Below, piece after piece: positions 53,081 to 61,997 of a DNA stretch of 64,000 nt; position 1 is the stretch's first letter; each line of letters starts with the position of its first letter. Under the pieces are notes generated by a model, which was given only the letters and a program-made list of their open reading frames with translations, made no database searches and had not been told where the DNA came from. Where the stretch lies: assembly GCF_020923435.1 (NCBI RefSeq), contig NZ_CP087263.1, positions 2,313,970 to 2,377,969 on the forward strand, in the 5' to 3' direction. The stretch is from Brevibacillus humidisoli. GTDB lineage: Bacteria; Bacillota; Bacilli; Brevibacillales; Brevibacillaceae. Position numbers and translations under genes: made by a program.

Positions 53081-54499
53081 CTATCGCTTGAAGACGACCA
53101 GCTTCAGTTCGGTCAGTTCTTCGATGGCGTACTTGATGCCTTCACGTCCGAAACCGCTCTCCTTCACGCCTCCGTATGGCATATGATCGACACGGAACGT
53201 AGGGATATCGTTGATCATCACGCCGCCAACATGCAGCTGCTCGGCAGCGTCGAGCGCCGTTCTAACGTCGTTGGTGTAAACTCCCGCCTGCAGGCCGTAA
53301 TTGGAGTTGTTGACATGTCGGATCCCTTCTTCCACTGATTCCACCTTGTTGATCATCACCACGGGTCCAAACACTTCCTGGCAAGAAATACGGGCGTCAG
53401 CAGGTACGTTGGTCAACACGGTAGGCGGAAGCACTCTGCCTTCCACAGAACCACCGCACAAGATCCGGGCACCCTTCTGCTCCGCTTCTCTAATCCACTC
53501 TACTGTCCGTTCGGTCTCGCCAGGATGGATCATCGCCGCGTAATCGGTTTCTTCCGCCAGCGGATCTCCACCACGCAGCTTGCGGGTCTCCGTGAGAAAA
53601 GCGTCGACAAACGATTCAAACATCGCTGCTGCGACATAGATGCGTTGTACCGAGATGCATACCTGTCCCGAGTAGGAGAAAGCGCCAAACACACAGCGGG
53701 GCACCACTTCGCCTAGGTCGACATCCCGATCGACGATGACCGCCGAGTTGGAGCCCAGTTCCAGTGTGACCCGCTTCAATCCGGCACGATTGCGAATCCC
53801 GATCCCTACCTGCGGGCTTCCCGTAAAGGTAATCGCCTTGATCCGCGGATCGGTCACCAGCGCATCGCCAATCACTCTGCCGCTGCCGGTCACCACGTTG
53901 AGCGCACCGGCCGGCAGACCGGCTTCCTGTGCGATTTCAGCCAGCAAATAAGCGGACAGAGGCGTCTGTGAAGCCGGTTTTAACACCACTGTATTCCCCG
54001 CTGCCAGGGCCGGGCCAACCTTGTGGGCGACCAGGTTCATCGGGAAGTTGAACGGGGTGATGGCTGCGACGACACCTAACGGCTCCCGAACTGTATAAGC
54101 AACACGTCCTTCCCCTCCTGGAGCGGCATCCAGCGGCAGCGTCTCCCCCTGTATCCGTTTGGCCTCCTCGGCGGCAAATCGATACGTCTGAACCGTCCGG
54201 GCCACTTCGCCGCGAGCGGTGCGGATCGGCTTGCCTGCCTCCAGCGCGATCAATCTGGCTGCTTCTTCACTCCGTTCCGCGATCAGGTTGGAGATGGAGG
54301 CAAGCAAGGTGGCCCGCTGATGCGCCGGCGTGTTGCGCATCGTGGTGTGCGCCTCTTGGGCAGCGGAAATCGCCCGATCGATGTCAGCCTGATCTGCCTG
54401 GGGGATTTCGGCAATCACTTCACCGCTGTGGGGGGCGGACAGTTGACTGTACTCCCTTCCCTCAACCCACTCACCGCCAATAAACAGCTTTCGCTTCAT
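53081..54499 (-). CDS. Aldehyde dehydrogenase (lactaldehyde/succinate-semialdehyde-like)
   Basis: A 472-residue NAD(P)-dependent ALDH. Catalytic Glu in KRVTLELGSNSAV and Cys in FSYSGQVCISVQRIYV; cofactor site AITPFNFPMNLVAHK and GSGRVIGD. ATG 54499 follows AAAGGAGAG. It is the last gene of the leftward operon after the gabT-like aminotransferase, so it probably oxidises the semialdehyde that enzyme makes. The exact aldehyde is not predictable. Confidence 0.88.
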   Translation of the reverse strand: MKRKLFIGGEWVEGREYSQLSAPHSGEVIAEIPQADQADIDRAISAAQEAHTTMRNTPAHQRATLLASISNLIAERSEEAARLIALEAGKPIRTARGEVARTVQTYRFAAEEAKRIQGETLPLDAAPGGEGRVAYTVREPLGVVAAITPFNFPMNLVAHKVGPALAAGNTVVLKPASQTPLSAYLLAEIAQEAGLPAGALNVVTGSGRVIGDALVTDPRIKAITFTGSPQVGIGIRNRAGLKRVTLELGSNSAVIVDRDVDLGEVVPRCVFGAFSYSGQVCISVQRIYVAAAMFESFVDAFLTETRKLRGGDPLAEETDYAAMIHPGETERTVEWIREAEQKGARILCGGSVEGRVLPPTVLTNVPADARISCQEVFGPVVMINKVESVEEGIRHVNNSNYGLQAGVYTNDVRTALDAAEQLHVGGVMINDIPTFRVDHMPYGGVKESGFGREGIKYAIEELTELKLVVFKR

Positions 54500-54520
54500 T
54501 GTCCCCTCTCCTTTCGTTTC

Positions 54521-54556
54521 GTACTCGTCGAACTCGTGGTACTCGTCAAACTCGGA
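54521..54556. repeat. Two 18-bp tandem repeats
   Basis: GTACTCGTCGAACTCGTG followed by GTACTCGTCAAACTCGGA, differing at three positions, between the aminotransferase stop and the aldehyde dehydrogenase start. Confidence 0.7.
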
Positions 54557-54576
54557 CTTGGCACAGCTAGCCCGCT

Positions 54577-55926
54577 TTACAGACACAGTTCTTCCAGAAC
54601 ACCCTCCAACACGGCTAAACCTTCCTCCAACTGCTCATCTGTAATCACCAGCGGAGCGAGAATACGAATCACATTGCTGTACAAACCGGCGGAGAGAATC
54701 ACCAATCCTCGCCGATTGCAGGCATGAACGATCTGGGCGGTCAGCTCTTTGTCTGGCTCCTTGCTCTCCTTGTCCTTGACGATCTCCAGCGCGCACATCG
54801 CGCCCAGGCCTCGGATGTCGCCTACTTGCGGGAAACGGTGTTGGAAGCGGGCAAACGCCTGCATCGTCCGTTCGCCGATCTGCTGACCGCGCGCCGGCAG
54901 ATTTTGCTCTTCCATCATCTTGATCACTTCCAGTGCCGCCACACAGCCGAGCGGGCTGCCGCCGTAGGTGCCGCCGATTTCACCCGGATTGGGGGAGTCC
55001 ATTATCTCGGCACGCCCCGTCACAGCACTGATCGGCAATCCAGCGGCGATCGACTTGGACATGACGACCAGATCAGGTACGACGTCAAAGTGCTCCATTG
55101 CAAACATTTTCCCGGTCCGGCCAAAACCGGTTTGCACCTCGTCGGCAATCAGCAGAATGCCGTGCTGTTCGCAGATCTGTTTCACGCCTTGTACGAACCG
55201 CTTGGAGGGAACGACAAACCCGCCCTCGCCCTGTACCGGTTCTAGAATCACCGCCGCCACATCATCTGGCGCAACATCGCCCAGGAAAAAGTCCTGAAAC
55301 CGCTGCAGGATGTACTCGTCCATCTGCTCAGGCCCCATTCCCTCCGGTGTGCGGTAGTAATATGGATAGCTCATCTTGTACACTTCCGGAGCAAACGGCC
55401 CGAACTGGTACTTGTAGGGTTTGATTTTGCTGGTCAGGCTCATCGCCAAAAGCGTCCTGCCGTGATACCCTCTCTCAAACGAGATGACGGCTTTGCGTCC
55501 TGTGTACTTCCGTGCGATCTTAATTGCATTTTCCACCGCTTCTGCACCGCTGTTGAGGAAAAATGTCTTTTTGGCATGGTTCCCCGGGGTGATCTCGTTC
55601 AACTTTTCTGCCAACTGGACGTACGGTTCATACATCATCACATGAAAGCAGGTATGAATGTACTGGTCCACCTGTTGTTTTAGCGCTTCCACCACCTGCG
55701 GCGGACAGTGTCCGGCGTTCATCGTGCCGATCGCGCCGGCGAAGTCGATAAACGTATTGCCGTCGATATCGGTTAGCAGCGCCCCGTCCGCCTTGACTAC
55801 AAATGTGGGGGCAGTCGTAAACGGCCCACGCGGCACGCTTGCCTCTTTTCGTGTCAGCAGTTCCTGGGCACGAGGTCCGGGAATCGCCGTGTTTAGTTTG
55901 ATATACTTGGTTGCGATCGGATTCAT
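54577..55926 (-). CDS. gabT: Class III aminotransferase, GabT-like
   Basis: A 449-residue PLP aminotransferase. PLP lysine in VVMSKSIAAGLPISA, aspartate in LIADEVQTGFGRTGKMFA, phosphate loop NSGAEAVENAIKIARKYTGR. It matches 4-aminobutyrate transaminase most closely; 5-aminovalerate or beta-lysine derivatives are possible substrates given the operon. ATG 55926 overlaps the TGA of the upstream M20 gene (ATGA), i.e. translational coupling. Confidence 0.88.
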   Translation of the reverse strand: MNPIATKYIKLNTAIPGPRAQELLTRKEASVPRGPFTTAPTFVVKADGALLTDIDGNTFIDFAGAIGTMNAGHCPPQVVEALKQQVDQYIHTCFHVMMYEPYVQLAEKLNEITPGNHAKKTFFLNSGAEAVENAIKIARKYTGRKAVISFERGYHGRTLLAMSLTSKIKPYKYQFGPFAPEVYKMSYPYYYRTPEGMGPEQMDEYILQRFQDFFLGDVAPDDVAAVILEPVQGEGGFVVPSKRFVQGVKQICEQHGILLIADEVQTGFGRTGKMFAMEHFDVVPDLVVMSKSIAAGLPISAVTGRAEIMDSPNPGEIGGTYGGSPLGCVAALEVIKMMEEQNLPARGQQIGERTMQAFARFQHRFPQVGDIRGLGAMCALEIVKDKESKEPDKELTAQIVHACNRRGLVILSAGLYSNVIRILAPLVITDEQLEEGLAVLEGVLEELCL

Positions 55927-57221
55927 TGCTCTATCGCTCCTTCCTCTGCTACGCCGCACCACTTCATCATGGTGAGGGCAAAAATCTCGGCACATTGAAA
56001 CACCGCGTCCAATTCGATGTACTCGTTGGGATAATGGGCTACTTGCGTCACGCCAGGTCCAAATACGATTGCCGGGGTGTTGGCCAGTCTGGTCAACAGA
56101 CCGCCGTCCGTTCCCCACGGGGATGCCTCAATCACCGGAGCATTCCCCATGACCTGTTGGTAGCTCTCCTGCAGCATCTGCATCAAGGGGTGATCCTCTT
56201 CGACGGCTCCCGGTACCCAGCGGGCTCCGAACCACTCCAGCTCTACGGGGTGATCGCGGAACCAGTCGTCTTGTTCCGCCAACTGCTTCAATGCCTGCTC
56301 CATCTCTGCCTTGGCGTGCTCCATCTCCTCTCCCGGAGCCACGCCCATCCGCCCCTCCATCTTGACCAGATCAGCGACAGAAGACGGCCATTTGCCTCCT
56401 TCAATCACACCTACATTGATCGGAATCGGTATGGGCAGCGTGGCGTAAAGCGGATCGCTGATGCGCTCATTGCGCTGCTTCTCCAGCCTGTTGATCGCCT
56501 GCAGCACCTGCATGCTTTTCTCAATCGCGCTCACCCCTTGGTAGCGGGTTCCTCCATGCGCTGAACGTCCCTTGATCGACAGACGGAACCACATCGAGCC
56601 CTGCTGTTTGGGAAAGATCTTCAAGTTGGTTGGCTCTGGGACCAACGCCGCATCAGCACGGTAGCCTCTCAGGATAGTGGCCAGCGTACCAGCACCCCCG
56701 CTCTCTTCTTCGACCACGCTTTCGTAGATCACGTCCCCCTTTAGCCGTACACCCAGCGCCTGCAAGGTCTGTATCGCCAGCAGCGAGGCCAGGTTCCCCC
56801 CTTTCATGTCGGTGGCACCCCGCCCGTACAACTTTCCATCGATTACGCTGCCGCTAAATGGATGATGCTGCCACTGCTGTTCATCGCCGGCCGGTACCAC
56901 GTCAACATGTCCGTTGAGGATGAGGGACCGCCCTCCTCCGGTTCCAGACCATACGCCAACAACATTGGGACTGTTGGCAAAGGTGGTCCGCGGTGAGACA
57001 AAGTAGGGATGGTTGATCAACTCCGCTCCTTCCATCACCCAGAGGTCAACCTTCAGACCCATTGCCGCCAACTGTTTGGCGACCTTTTCCTGAATCGATC
57101 GCTCGTCTCCCTGTACACTGGGCTCCTGCACCCATTCCTGCAGCAGTGCAATCGCCGCTTGCCGCTCCTGTGAGAGCTGTTTGCGGATTTTGTCGCGCCA
57201 ACGTTCCAGTTGTTCTGCCAC
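55923..57221 (-). CDS. M20-family peptidase/deacylase, YodQ-like
   Basis: A 432-residue zinc aminoacylase-type hydrolase. Metal motifs: LNGHVDVVPAGD, GRGATDMKGGNLAS (bridging Asp) and VVEEESGGAGT (catalytic Glu). GTG 57221 follows GGGGGAGG. In B. subtilis the related yodQ lies in the kamA-yodPQRST cluster and could deacetylate an N-acetyl-beta-lysine derivative; the same neighbours are here. The 202-nt gap before it has no gene. Confidence 0.82.
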   Translation of the reverse strand: MAEQLERWRDKIRKQLSQERQAAIALLQEWVQEPSVQGDERSIQEKVAKQLAAMGLKVDLWVMEGAELINHPYFVSPRTTFANSPNVVGVWSGTGGGRSLILNGHVDVVPAGDEQQWQHHPFSGSVIDGKLYGRGATDMKGGNLASLLAIQTLQALGVRLKGDVIYESVVEEESGGAGTLATILRGYRADAALVPEPTNLKIFPKQQGSMWFRLSIKGRSAHGGTRYQGVSAIEKSMQVLQAINRLEKQRNERISDPLYATLPIPIPINVGVIEGGKWPSSVADLVKMEGRMGVAPGEEMEHAKAEMEQALKQLAEQDDWFRDHPVELEWFGARWVPGAVEEDHPLMQMLQESYQQVMGNAPVIEASPWGTDGGLLTRLANTPAIVFGPGVTQVAHYPNEYIELDAVFQCAEIFALTMMKWCGVAEEGAIEQ

Positions 57222-57423
57222 ACTTCCTCCCCCTTTTTGCTTTCTATCCGGTCCAGACAAGAAGCCGCGCAACTCAGCCGGGTCACTCTGACGGCAACGA
57301 ACGGCTCCCTTGTGCTATCTGCATTCTCCCATTCATCCAGCAGCCAGCATTTTTTGGGACAGACAGGCCACTGTCGAGTCAAAAGATCAACCTATACGAC
57401 AGTCAGCCGGAGTGAAAGCCCCC

Positions 57424-58101
57424 TTACCGGAATACGCCCACTTCATCAGCGATATGCAGTTCAGCCTCGGTAGCGGCTATCACATCAGCAACCGTATAGG
57501 GATGCATCACTTCGCGCAGGTACAAGCCCTCTGCCGTGACCTCCATCACTGCCATATCGGTAATGATCAGATTGGCCGCCCGCGGTGCGGTAAGCGGCAG
57601 CTTGCACTGCCGGACAATCTTGGAACGCCCTTGTTTATCGAGATGAGTGGTGAGGACCATCACCCGTTTCGCTTTCTGCGCCAACTCCATCGCGCCGCCC
57701 ATGCCGGGGACTCGTTTGCCTGGCACGATCCAGTTGGCGATATCGCCAGCCTGGCTCACTTCCAGCACCCCCAGGATCGTCATGTCCAACAGACCACGCC
57801 GGATGATGGCAAAAGCAGTCGCGCTGTCAAAATAAGAGGCTCCCTTGACCAGCGTAACCGGGAAACCGCCGGCATTGCACAGCATGGGATTCTCTTCCCC
57901 TGGTGCAGGACTTGGCCCGGTACCGAGAATGCCGTTCTCTGCATGGAACAGCACAAACTTGTCTTCAGGGATGAAGTCGGCGACCAGTGTTGGAATTCCG
58001 ATCCCCAGGTTGATGATCATGCCGTCCTCGATCTCAAGGGCGGCGCGTCGAGCGATTCGCTCGCGGTAGCTCTCCGCTTCTCTCACTTCTCCCACGCCCA
58101 T
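57424..58101 (-). CDS. CoA-transferase subunit B, YodR/ScoB-like
   Basis: A 225-residue subunit B of a family I CoA-transferase. The catalytic glutamate is in FHAENGILGTGPSP. Reads intact and overlaps subunit A by 19 nt. In the YodR/YodS pairing it probably moves CoA from acetoacetyl- or acyl-CoA to a keto acid formed by the aminotransferase; the exact acid is unknown. Confidence 0.88.
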   Translation of the reverse strand: MGVGEVREAESYRERIARRAALEIEDGMIINLGIGIPTLVADFIPEDKFVLFHAENGILGTGPSPAPGEENPMLCNAGGFPVTLVKGASYFDSATAFAIIRRGLLDMTILGVLEVSQAGDIANWIVPGKRVPGMGGAMELAQKAKRVMVLTTHLDKQGRSKIVRQCKLPLTAPRAANLIITDMAVMEVTAEGLYLREVMHPYTVADVIAATEAELHIADEVGVFR

Positions 58102-58778
58102 TGCCAGTCAACCCCCTCACTTTTTACGACCAGGTCGACAAACACACCTGGCGTAATAATCTCCTCCGGGTCCAGTTCGCCGATCTCCACAATCTCATCC
58201 GCTTCTACAATCGTGACGGTGCCAGCCATGGCTACCAACGGATTAAAGTTGCGGGCACTGCTCTCGTACACCAGATTGCCATAGTGGTCGGCTCGTTTGG
58301 CGTGGACAATTGCTACATCAGCGATAAGCGGCGTTTCCAGCAGATACTCTTTGCCGGCTACGCTCACTTTTTGCTTCCCCTGCTCAGCGATGGTCCCGAT
58401 GCCAATGTCGGAGAGGATCCCTCCAAGTCCGACACCACCTGCCCGAATCCGCTCGGCAAGGATGCCCTGCGGACAGAACTCCACTTCCAGCTCTCCTGCT
58501 GTCATTTGCGCACCAGCGTTTGGATTGGAACCGATGTGCGAGGTGATCAGCTTTTTCACCCGGCGTTGGGTAACCAGTTGCCCCAGTCCGATATGCGGAA
58601 ACGCAGTGTCATTGGAAATCATCGTGATGTCCCGTACGCCTTTGCTCAGAATGCCGCGGATCAGGGTAGGCGGATTGCCGACCCCGCCAAACCCGCCTAC
58701 CATCAGGCTCATCCCATCCTGAAAATGGTTGAGCGCTTCTTCCAGCTCCACTACTTTGTTCATGCCTTTTTGTTTCAC
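58083..58778 (-). CDS. CoA-transferase subunit A, YodS/ScoA-like
   Basis: A 231-residue subunit A. The oxyanion glycine-rich loop appears as MVGGFGGVGNPPTLI, and SHIGSNPNAGAQ and GGVGLGGILSDIGIGTIAEQ follow the AtoD/ScoA pattern. GTG 58778 is the start. It partners the overlapping subunit B. Confidence 0.88.
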   Translation of the reverse strand: MKQKGMNKVVELEEALNHFQDGMSLMVGGFGGVGNPPTLIRGILSKGVRDITMISNDTAFPHIGLGQLVTQRRVKKLITSHIGSNPNAGAQMTAGELEVEFCPQGILAERIRAGGVGLGGILSDIGIGTIAEQGKQKVSVAGKEYLLETPLIADVAIVHAKRADHYGNLVYESSARNFNPLVAMAGTVTIVEADEIVEIGELDPEEIITPGVFVDLVVKSEGVDWQWAWEK

Positions 58779-58784
58779 ATGCCA

Positions 58785-60152
58785 TCATCCCTTCTCTGCT
58801 GCAACCAAACCTTCATGTTTTAGTTCCTCCTGCACGTCAGCGATTGCTCCCCGCAGCAGGTGGATCAGCTGATCTACTTCATCCCTGGCAATTACGAGCG
58901 GTGGAGCGATGATGATGGAATCGCCTGCCTGCCCTTCGATCCCGCCGACCGCCGGGTAGATCATCAGGCCTTTGTCAAACGCTCGGTCGATCACTCGTTG
59001 GGCGATCCCGTCGGACAGCGCAAACGGTGCTTTGCTGCTCTGATCCTTGACGAACTCCAGACCACACAGCAGCCCTAACCCGCGAGCATCGCCCACCAGC
59101 GGAAAGTCTACTGTCAACTGCTTCAGCTGCTGCAAAAGGTATTCTCCCTGGACAGCGGCATTTCCTACCAGATTATGTTTCTCCATGTATTGCATGACAG
59201 CCAGTGCCGTAGCAGCCGACTGCGGATTGGCACTGTACGTATGTCCGGCCATGATCGAACCGGAACCGAGGGCAATCGTCTCAATGATTTCCTCTGACAC
59301 AATGGCAGCCGCCATCGGCGTATATCCCGCACTCATCCCTTTGCCAAGCGCCATCATGTCAGGCACGACGCCCCAGTGATCGATGCCAAATCGCTTGCCG
59401 GTACGACCAATCCCGGTCATCACCTCATCTGCAATGAACAGGATCTGATGGCGGTCGCAAATCTCACGTACCCGCTGATAATATCCTGCTGGCGGGACGA
59501 CTGCTCCGCCGGATGCTCCGATCACCGGTTCGGCAATAAACGCGGCAATATTCTCCGCACCGATCCGCTGAATCGCAATCTCCAAGTCGTCGATACACTT
59601 GCTGCCGCAAGCGTCCGGTGAAAGTCCAAGCGGACAGCGGTAGCAATAAGGTGCCGACACATTGGGATAATCGGCCAACAGCGGCACGTATCGCTTGCGG
59701 CGCAGCACATGCCCGGACATCGAGAGCGCTCCGATGGTAATCCCATGATAGCTCATCCAGCGGGAGAGAATCTGGTTTTTCCGCTGGTAGCCCTTCTCCT
59801 GCCAGTATTGAATTGCGATCTTTTGCGCTGTCTCAGTCGCTTCGGAACCACTGCTGACAAAAAAGCTGTACATCAGGTTGCCGGGGGCCCACTCCGCCAG
59901 CTTGGCGGCCAGCTCCTCTACTGCATCACTGCTAAAGTGAGAACGGTAGGCGAAAGAGACTTTCCGCGCCTGATCATACATCGCTTCCGCTATCTCAGGG
60001 ACAGCATGTCCGATACTTGCCGTCACCGCTCCGGAGCAGCCATCCAGGTAGGCTTTGCCGGTCTGGTCATATAGATAGATGCCCTTGCCGTGCGAGACAA
60101 ACGGATAGGTTTTGCCAAGCTCAGGTTTGATCACATAACTTTTGCCTTTCAC
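58785..60152 (-). CDS. Class III aminotransferase, YodT-like
   Basis: A 455-residue PLP aminotransferase. PLP lysine in MALGKGMSAGYTPMA, aspartate in FIADEVMTGIGRTGKRFG, phosphate loop SSGSEATETAQKIA. The pattern and genomic position fit YodT of the beta-lysine cluster, expected to remove an amino group from an acetyl-beta-lysine-derived chain. GTG 60152 is favoured by AGGTGG just before it; GTG 60161 is the alternative. First gene of the leftward operon. Confidence 0.85.
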   Translation of the reverse strand: MKGKSYVIKPELGKTYPFVSHGKGIYLYDQTGKAYLDGCSGAVTASIGHAVPEIAEAMYDQARKVSFAYRSHFSSDAVEELAAKLAEWAPGNLMYSFFVSSGSEATETAQKIAIQYWQEKGYQRKNQILSRWMSYHGITIGALSMSGHVLRRKRYVPLLADYPNVSAPYCYRCPLGLSPDACGSKCIDDLEIAIQRIGAENIAAFIAEPVIGASGGAVVPPAGYYQRVREICDRHQILFIADEVMTGIGRTGKRFGIDHWGVVPDMMALGKGMSAGYTPMAAAIVSEEIIETIALGSGSIMAGHTYSANPQSAATALAVMQYMEKHNLVGNAAVQGEYLLQQLKQLTVDFPLVGDARGLGLLCGLEFVKDQSSKAPFALSDGIAQRVIDRAFDKGLMIYPAVGGIEGQAGDSIIIAPPLVIARDEVDQLIHLLRGAIADVQEELKHEGLVAAEKG

Positions 60153-60244
60153 GCGGACCACCTCATGTCGTTACGATACCTTCATCGTAGCGCAACAGTT
60201 GGAAACTTCCATTCGCCGTGTTGTCAAAAAAAGCGTGCAAACAG

Positions 60245-60267
60245 ACAAAATCTTTTGTACATTTTGT
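60245..60267. promoter_or_regulatory. Inverted repeat in the yodT-PucR intergenic region
   Basis: ACAAAA...TTTTGT, 6-bp arms 11 nt apart, in the 60162-60299 space from which both genes start. Candidate binding site of the PucR-type regulator. Confidence 0.35.
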
Positions 60268-60299
60268 ATAAAGACTAACAGGAGCAAGGGTGAGACGGA

Positions 60300-61997
60300 A
60301 TGACGATTACCATACGTGAAGCACTGATGCTGCCGGATATGGTACAGAGCAAGCTGGTTGCTGGTGCCGCCGGAGTGGACAATCAGATCCGCTGGGTGAC
60401 GATTGTCGAAGTACTGGAGGATACCAACCGGCTGCAGGAAGGGGAGTTCCTGATCACCACCGGTTTTGGGCTGATGGACGACGCCAAACGATTGTCGGGC
60501 TTTATTCCTTCCCTGGCGAGGAGAGGGCTTAGCGGTGTAGCCATTCACACCGGCTTTTACCTAGGGGAGATCCCTGATTCGTTGATCACGGCTGCCGATG
60601 CGTATGGACTGCCGCTGATTGAAATACCGGTTGAAGTCAATTTTTCCACCATTACCAAGGCCATCCTGCAGCCGATCATCAACCGTCAGTTTGAGACACT
60701 GGCCTATTCCCAGGCGATCCACGAGCAGATCATCCGCGTCGCCCTAGCTGGAAAAGGTCTGCCTGCCATCGCCAATGAACTGGCTCGATTGACGGATGGC
60801 CGAGCTGTGATTGTTGACACGTTTGGCTATCAACTAGTCGCTTCTCAGCAGAGAGCGGATACTGCTCACGGGATAAAGGAACCGACACAGACCACAGAAC
60901 GAGATCCAGGCTCGATCACGCGTGATCAAGAGATAGATGCGGAAGTGCCGCTTGCCGCAGCTGAACTCAAAACCGGACAAGCTATATCAGCAGGAGAGGA
61001 TGGACAGGAAGCGGTGACGCATTCGGTACCGATCCAGACAGCAACGGAGACCTACGGCTTTTTTTCCCTGACCAAACCGCACGCAGAGTGGCAGGAGCTG
61101 GATCATATTGCCTTACAGCATGCAGCGACGCTCTGTGCGCTGGAGTTCGTCAAAGAACGGGCGATTCGCGAGACGGAGTGGCGGATGCAGGGAGATTTTG
61201 CGGAAGAGATTTTATCGGGTACTGTTACTTGGAGCGCAGAAGAAGATGCGCGCAGCCGTCTGCTCGGCTACCCGCTAACCGGTAGTCATATCGTGGCTGC
61301 ACTGCGGCCGCAATCGGGCGCTACAGAGAAAACGGGCCAGCATCACCATCAGCTGACCACGTTATTAAATCGGCTGGCTATCCGGCACCGAACTCCCTAC
61401 CTGCTGCGGGAACGCCCCAGTCATCTGTTGTTGATCATGCCGGATCAAGCGGCCAGTCTTGCTCTGTTGGAACGCTTGGCTAGACGGTGGACGGCCCTCT
61501 CTCCTGCGACTCCTCTCTACATTGGGGTAAGCAGAGGGAGACAGAACCTGCCCGACCTGGCAGAGGCGGCAGACGAGGCTGTATTTGTGCTGCATGCTTA
61601 TCCATTGTTGGCTCAACCGCCACAACCGCTGCTGTATGAACAGATGGAAGGCTATCAAGTGTTGTTTCCTTTTCATCGAAAACCGGAAACGCTGCAGCAG
61701 TTGTGGCAGCCTCTGCTCCAGCCATTATTGGAATACGACCGGAGATACAACCAACAGCTATTGGAGACGCTGCGGGTCTACCTGATGCACAACGGGAACG
61801 GTCTGCAGACATCGCAAGCGCTTTACATCCATCGGCATACCCTGAAATACCGGATCCAGCAGATCGAAAGCAAAACAGGGATTGATCTGCAGCATGCCGG
61901 TCAACGCTGGCAGCTGCAGCTGGCTCTGATGGCTTACCGACTGCACGGCTTGCTCTATCCAGCTGCGGACAAATCCGGAACGCCTGGCACCGGTTGA
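60300..61997 (+). CDS. PucR-family transcriptional regulator
   Basis: A 565-residue regulator. Residues 5-125 are the PucR N-terminal domain (IREALMLPDMVQSKLVAGAAG...IRWVTIVEVLEDTNRLQEGEFLITTG). A low-similarity middle follows, and the C-terminus is the PucR helix-turn-helix (LRVYLMHNGNGLQTSQALYIHRHTLKYRIQQIE). It is divergent from the aminotransferase operon and lies tail-to-tail next to the ablB-like gene, so it probably activates or represses the cluster in response to lysine- or GABA-derived signals. Confidence 0.85.
   Translation: MTITIREALMLPDMVQSKLVAGAAGVDNQIRWVTIVEVLEDTNRLQEGEFLITTGFGLMDDAKRLSGFIPSLARRGLSGVAIHTGFYLGEIPDSLITAADAYGLPLIEIPVEVNFSTITKAILQPIINRQFETLAYSQAIHEQIIRVALAGKGLPAIANELARLTDGRAVIVDTFGYQLVASQQRADTAHGIKEPTQTTERDPGSITRDQEIDAEVPLAAAELKTGQAISAGEDGQEAVTHSVPIQTATETYGFFSLTKPHAEWQELDHIALQHAATLCALEFVKERAIRETEWRMQGDFAEEILSGTVTWSAEEDARSRLLGYPLTGSHIVAALRPQSGATEKTGQHHHQLTTLLNRLAIRHRTPYLLRERPSHLLLIMPDQAASLALLERLARRWTALSPATPLYIGVSRGRQNLPDLAEAADEAVFVLHAYPLLAQPPQPLLYEQMEGYQVLFPFHRKPETLQQLWQPLLQPLLEYDRRYNQQLLETLRVYLMHNGNGLQTSQALYIHRHTLKYRIQQIESKTGIDLQHAGQRWQLQLALMAYRLHGLLYPAADKSGTPGTG

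Noticed and set aside
53081-54499. The aldehyde dehydrogenase as part of the decaying sugar-acid island
   Set aside because: It is intact, oriented with and coupled to the gabT/yod operon, and separated from kduI by a terminator and tRNA-Ser.
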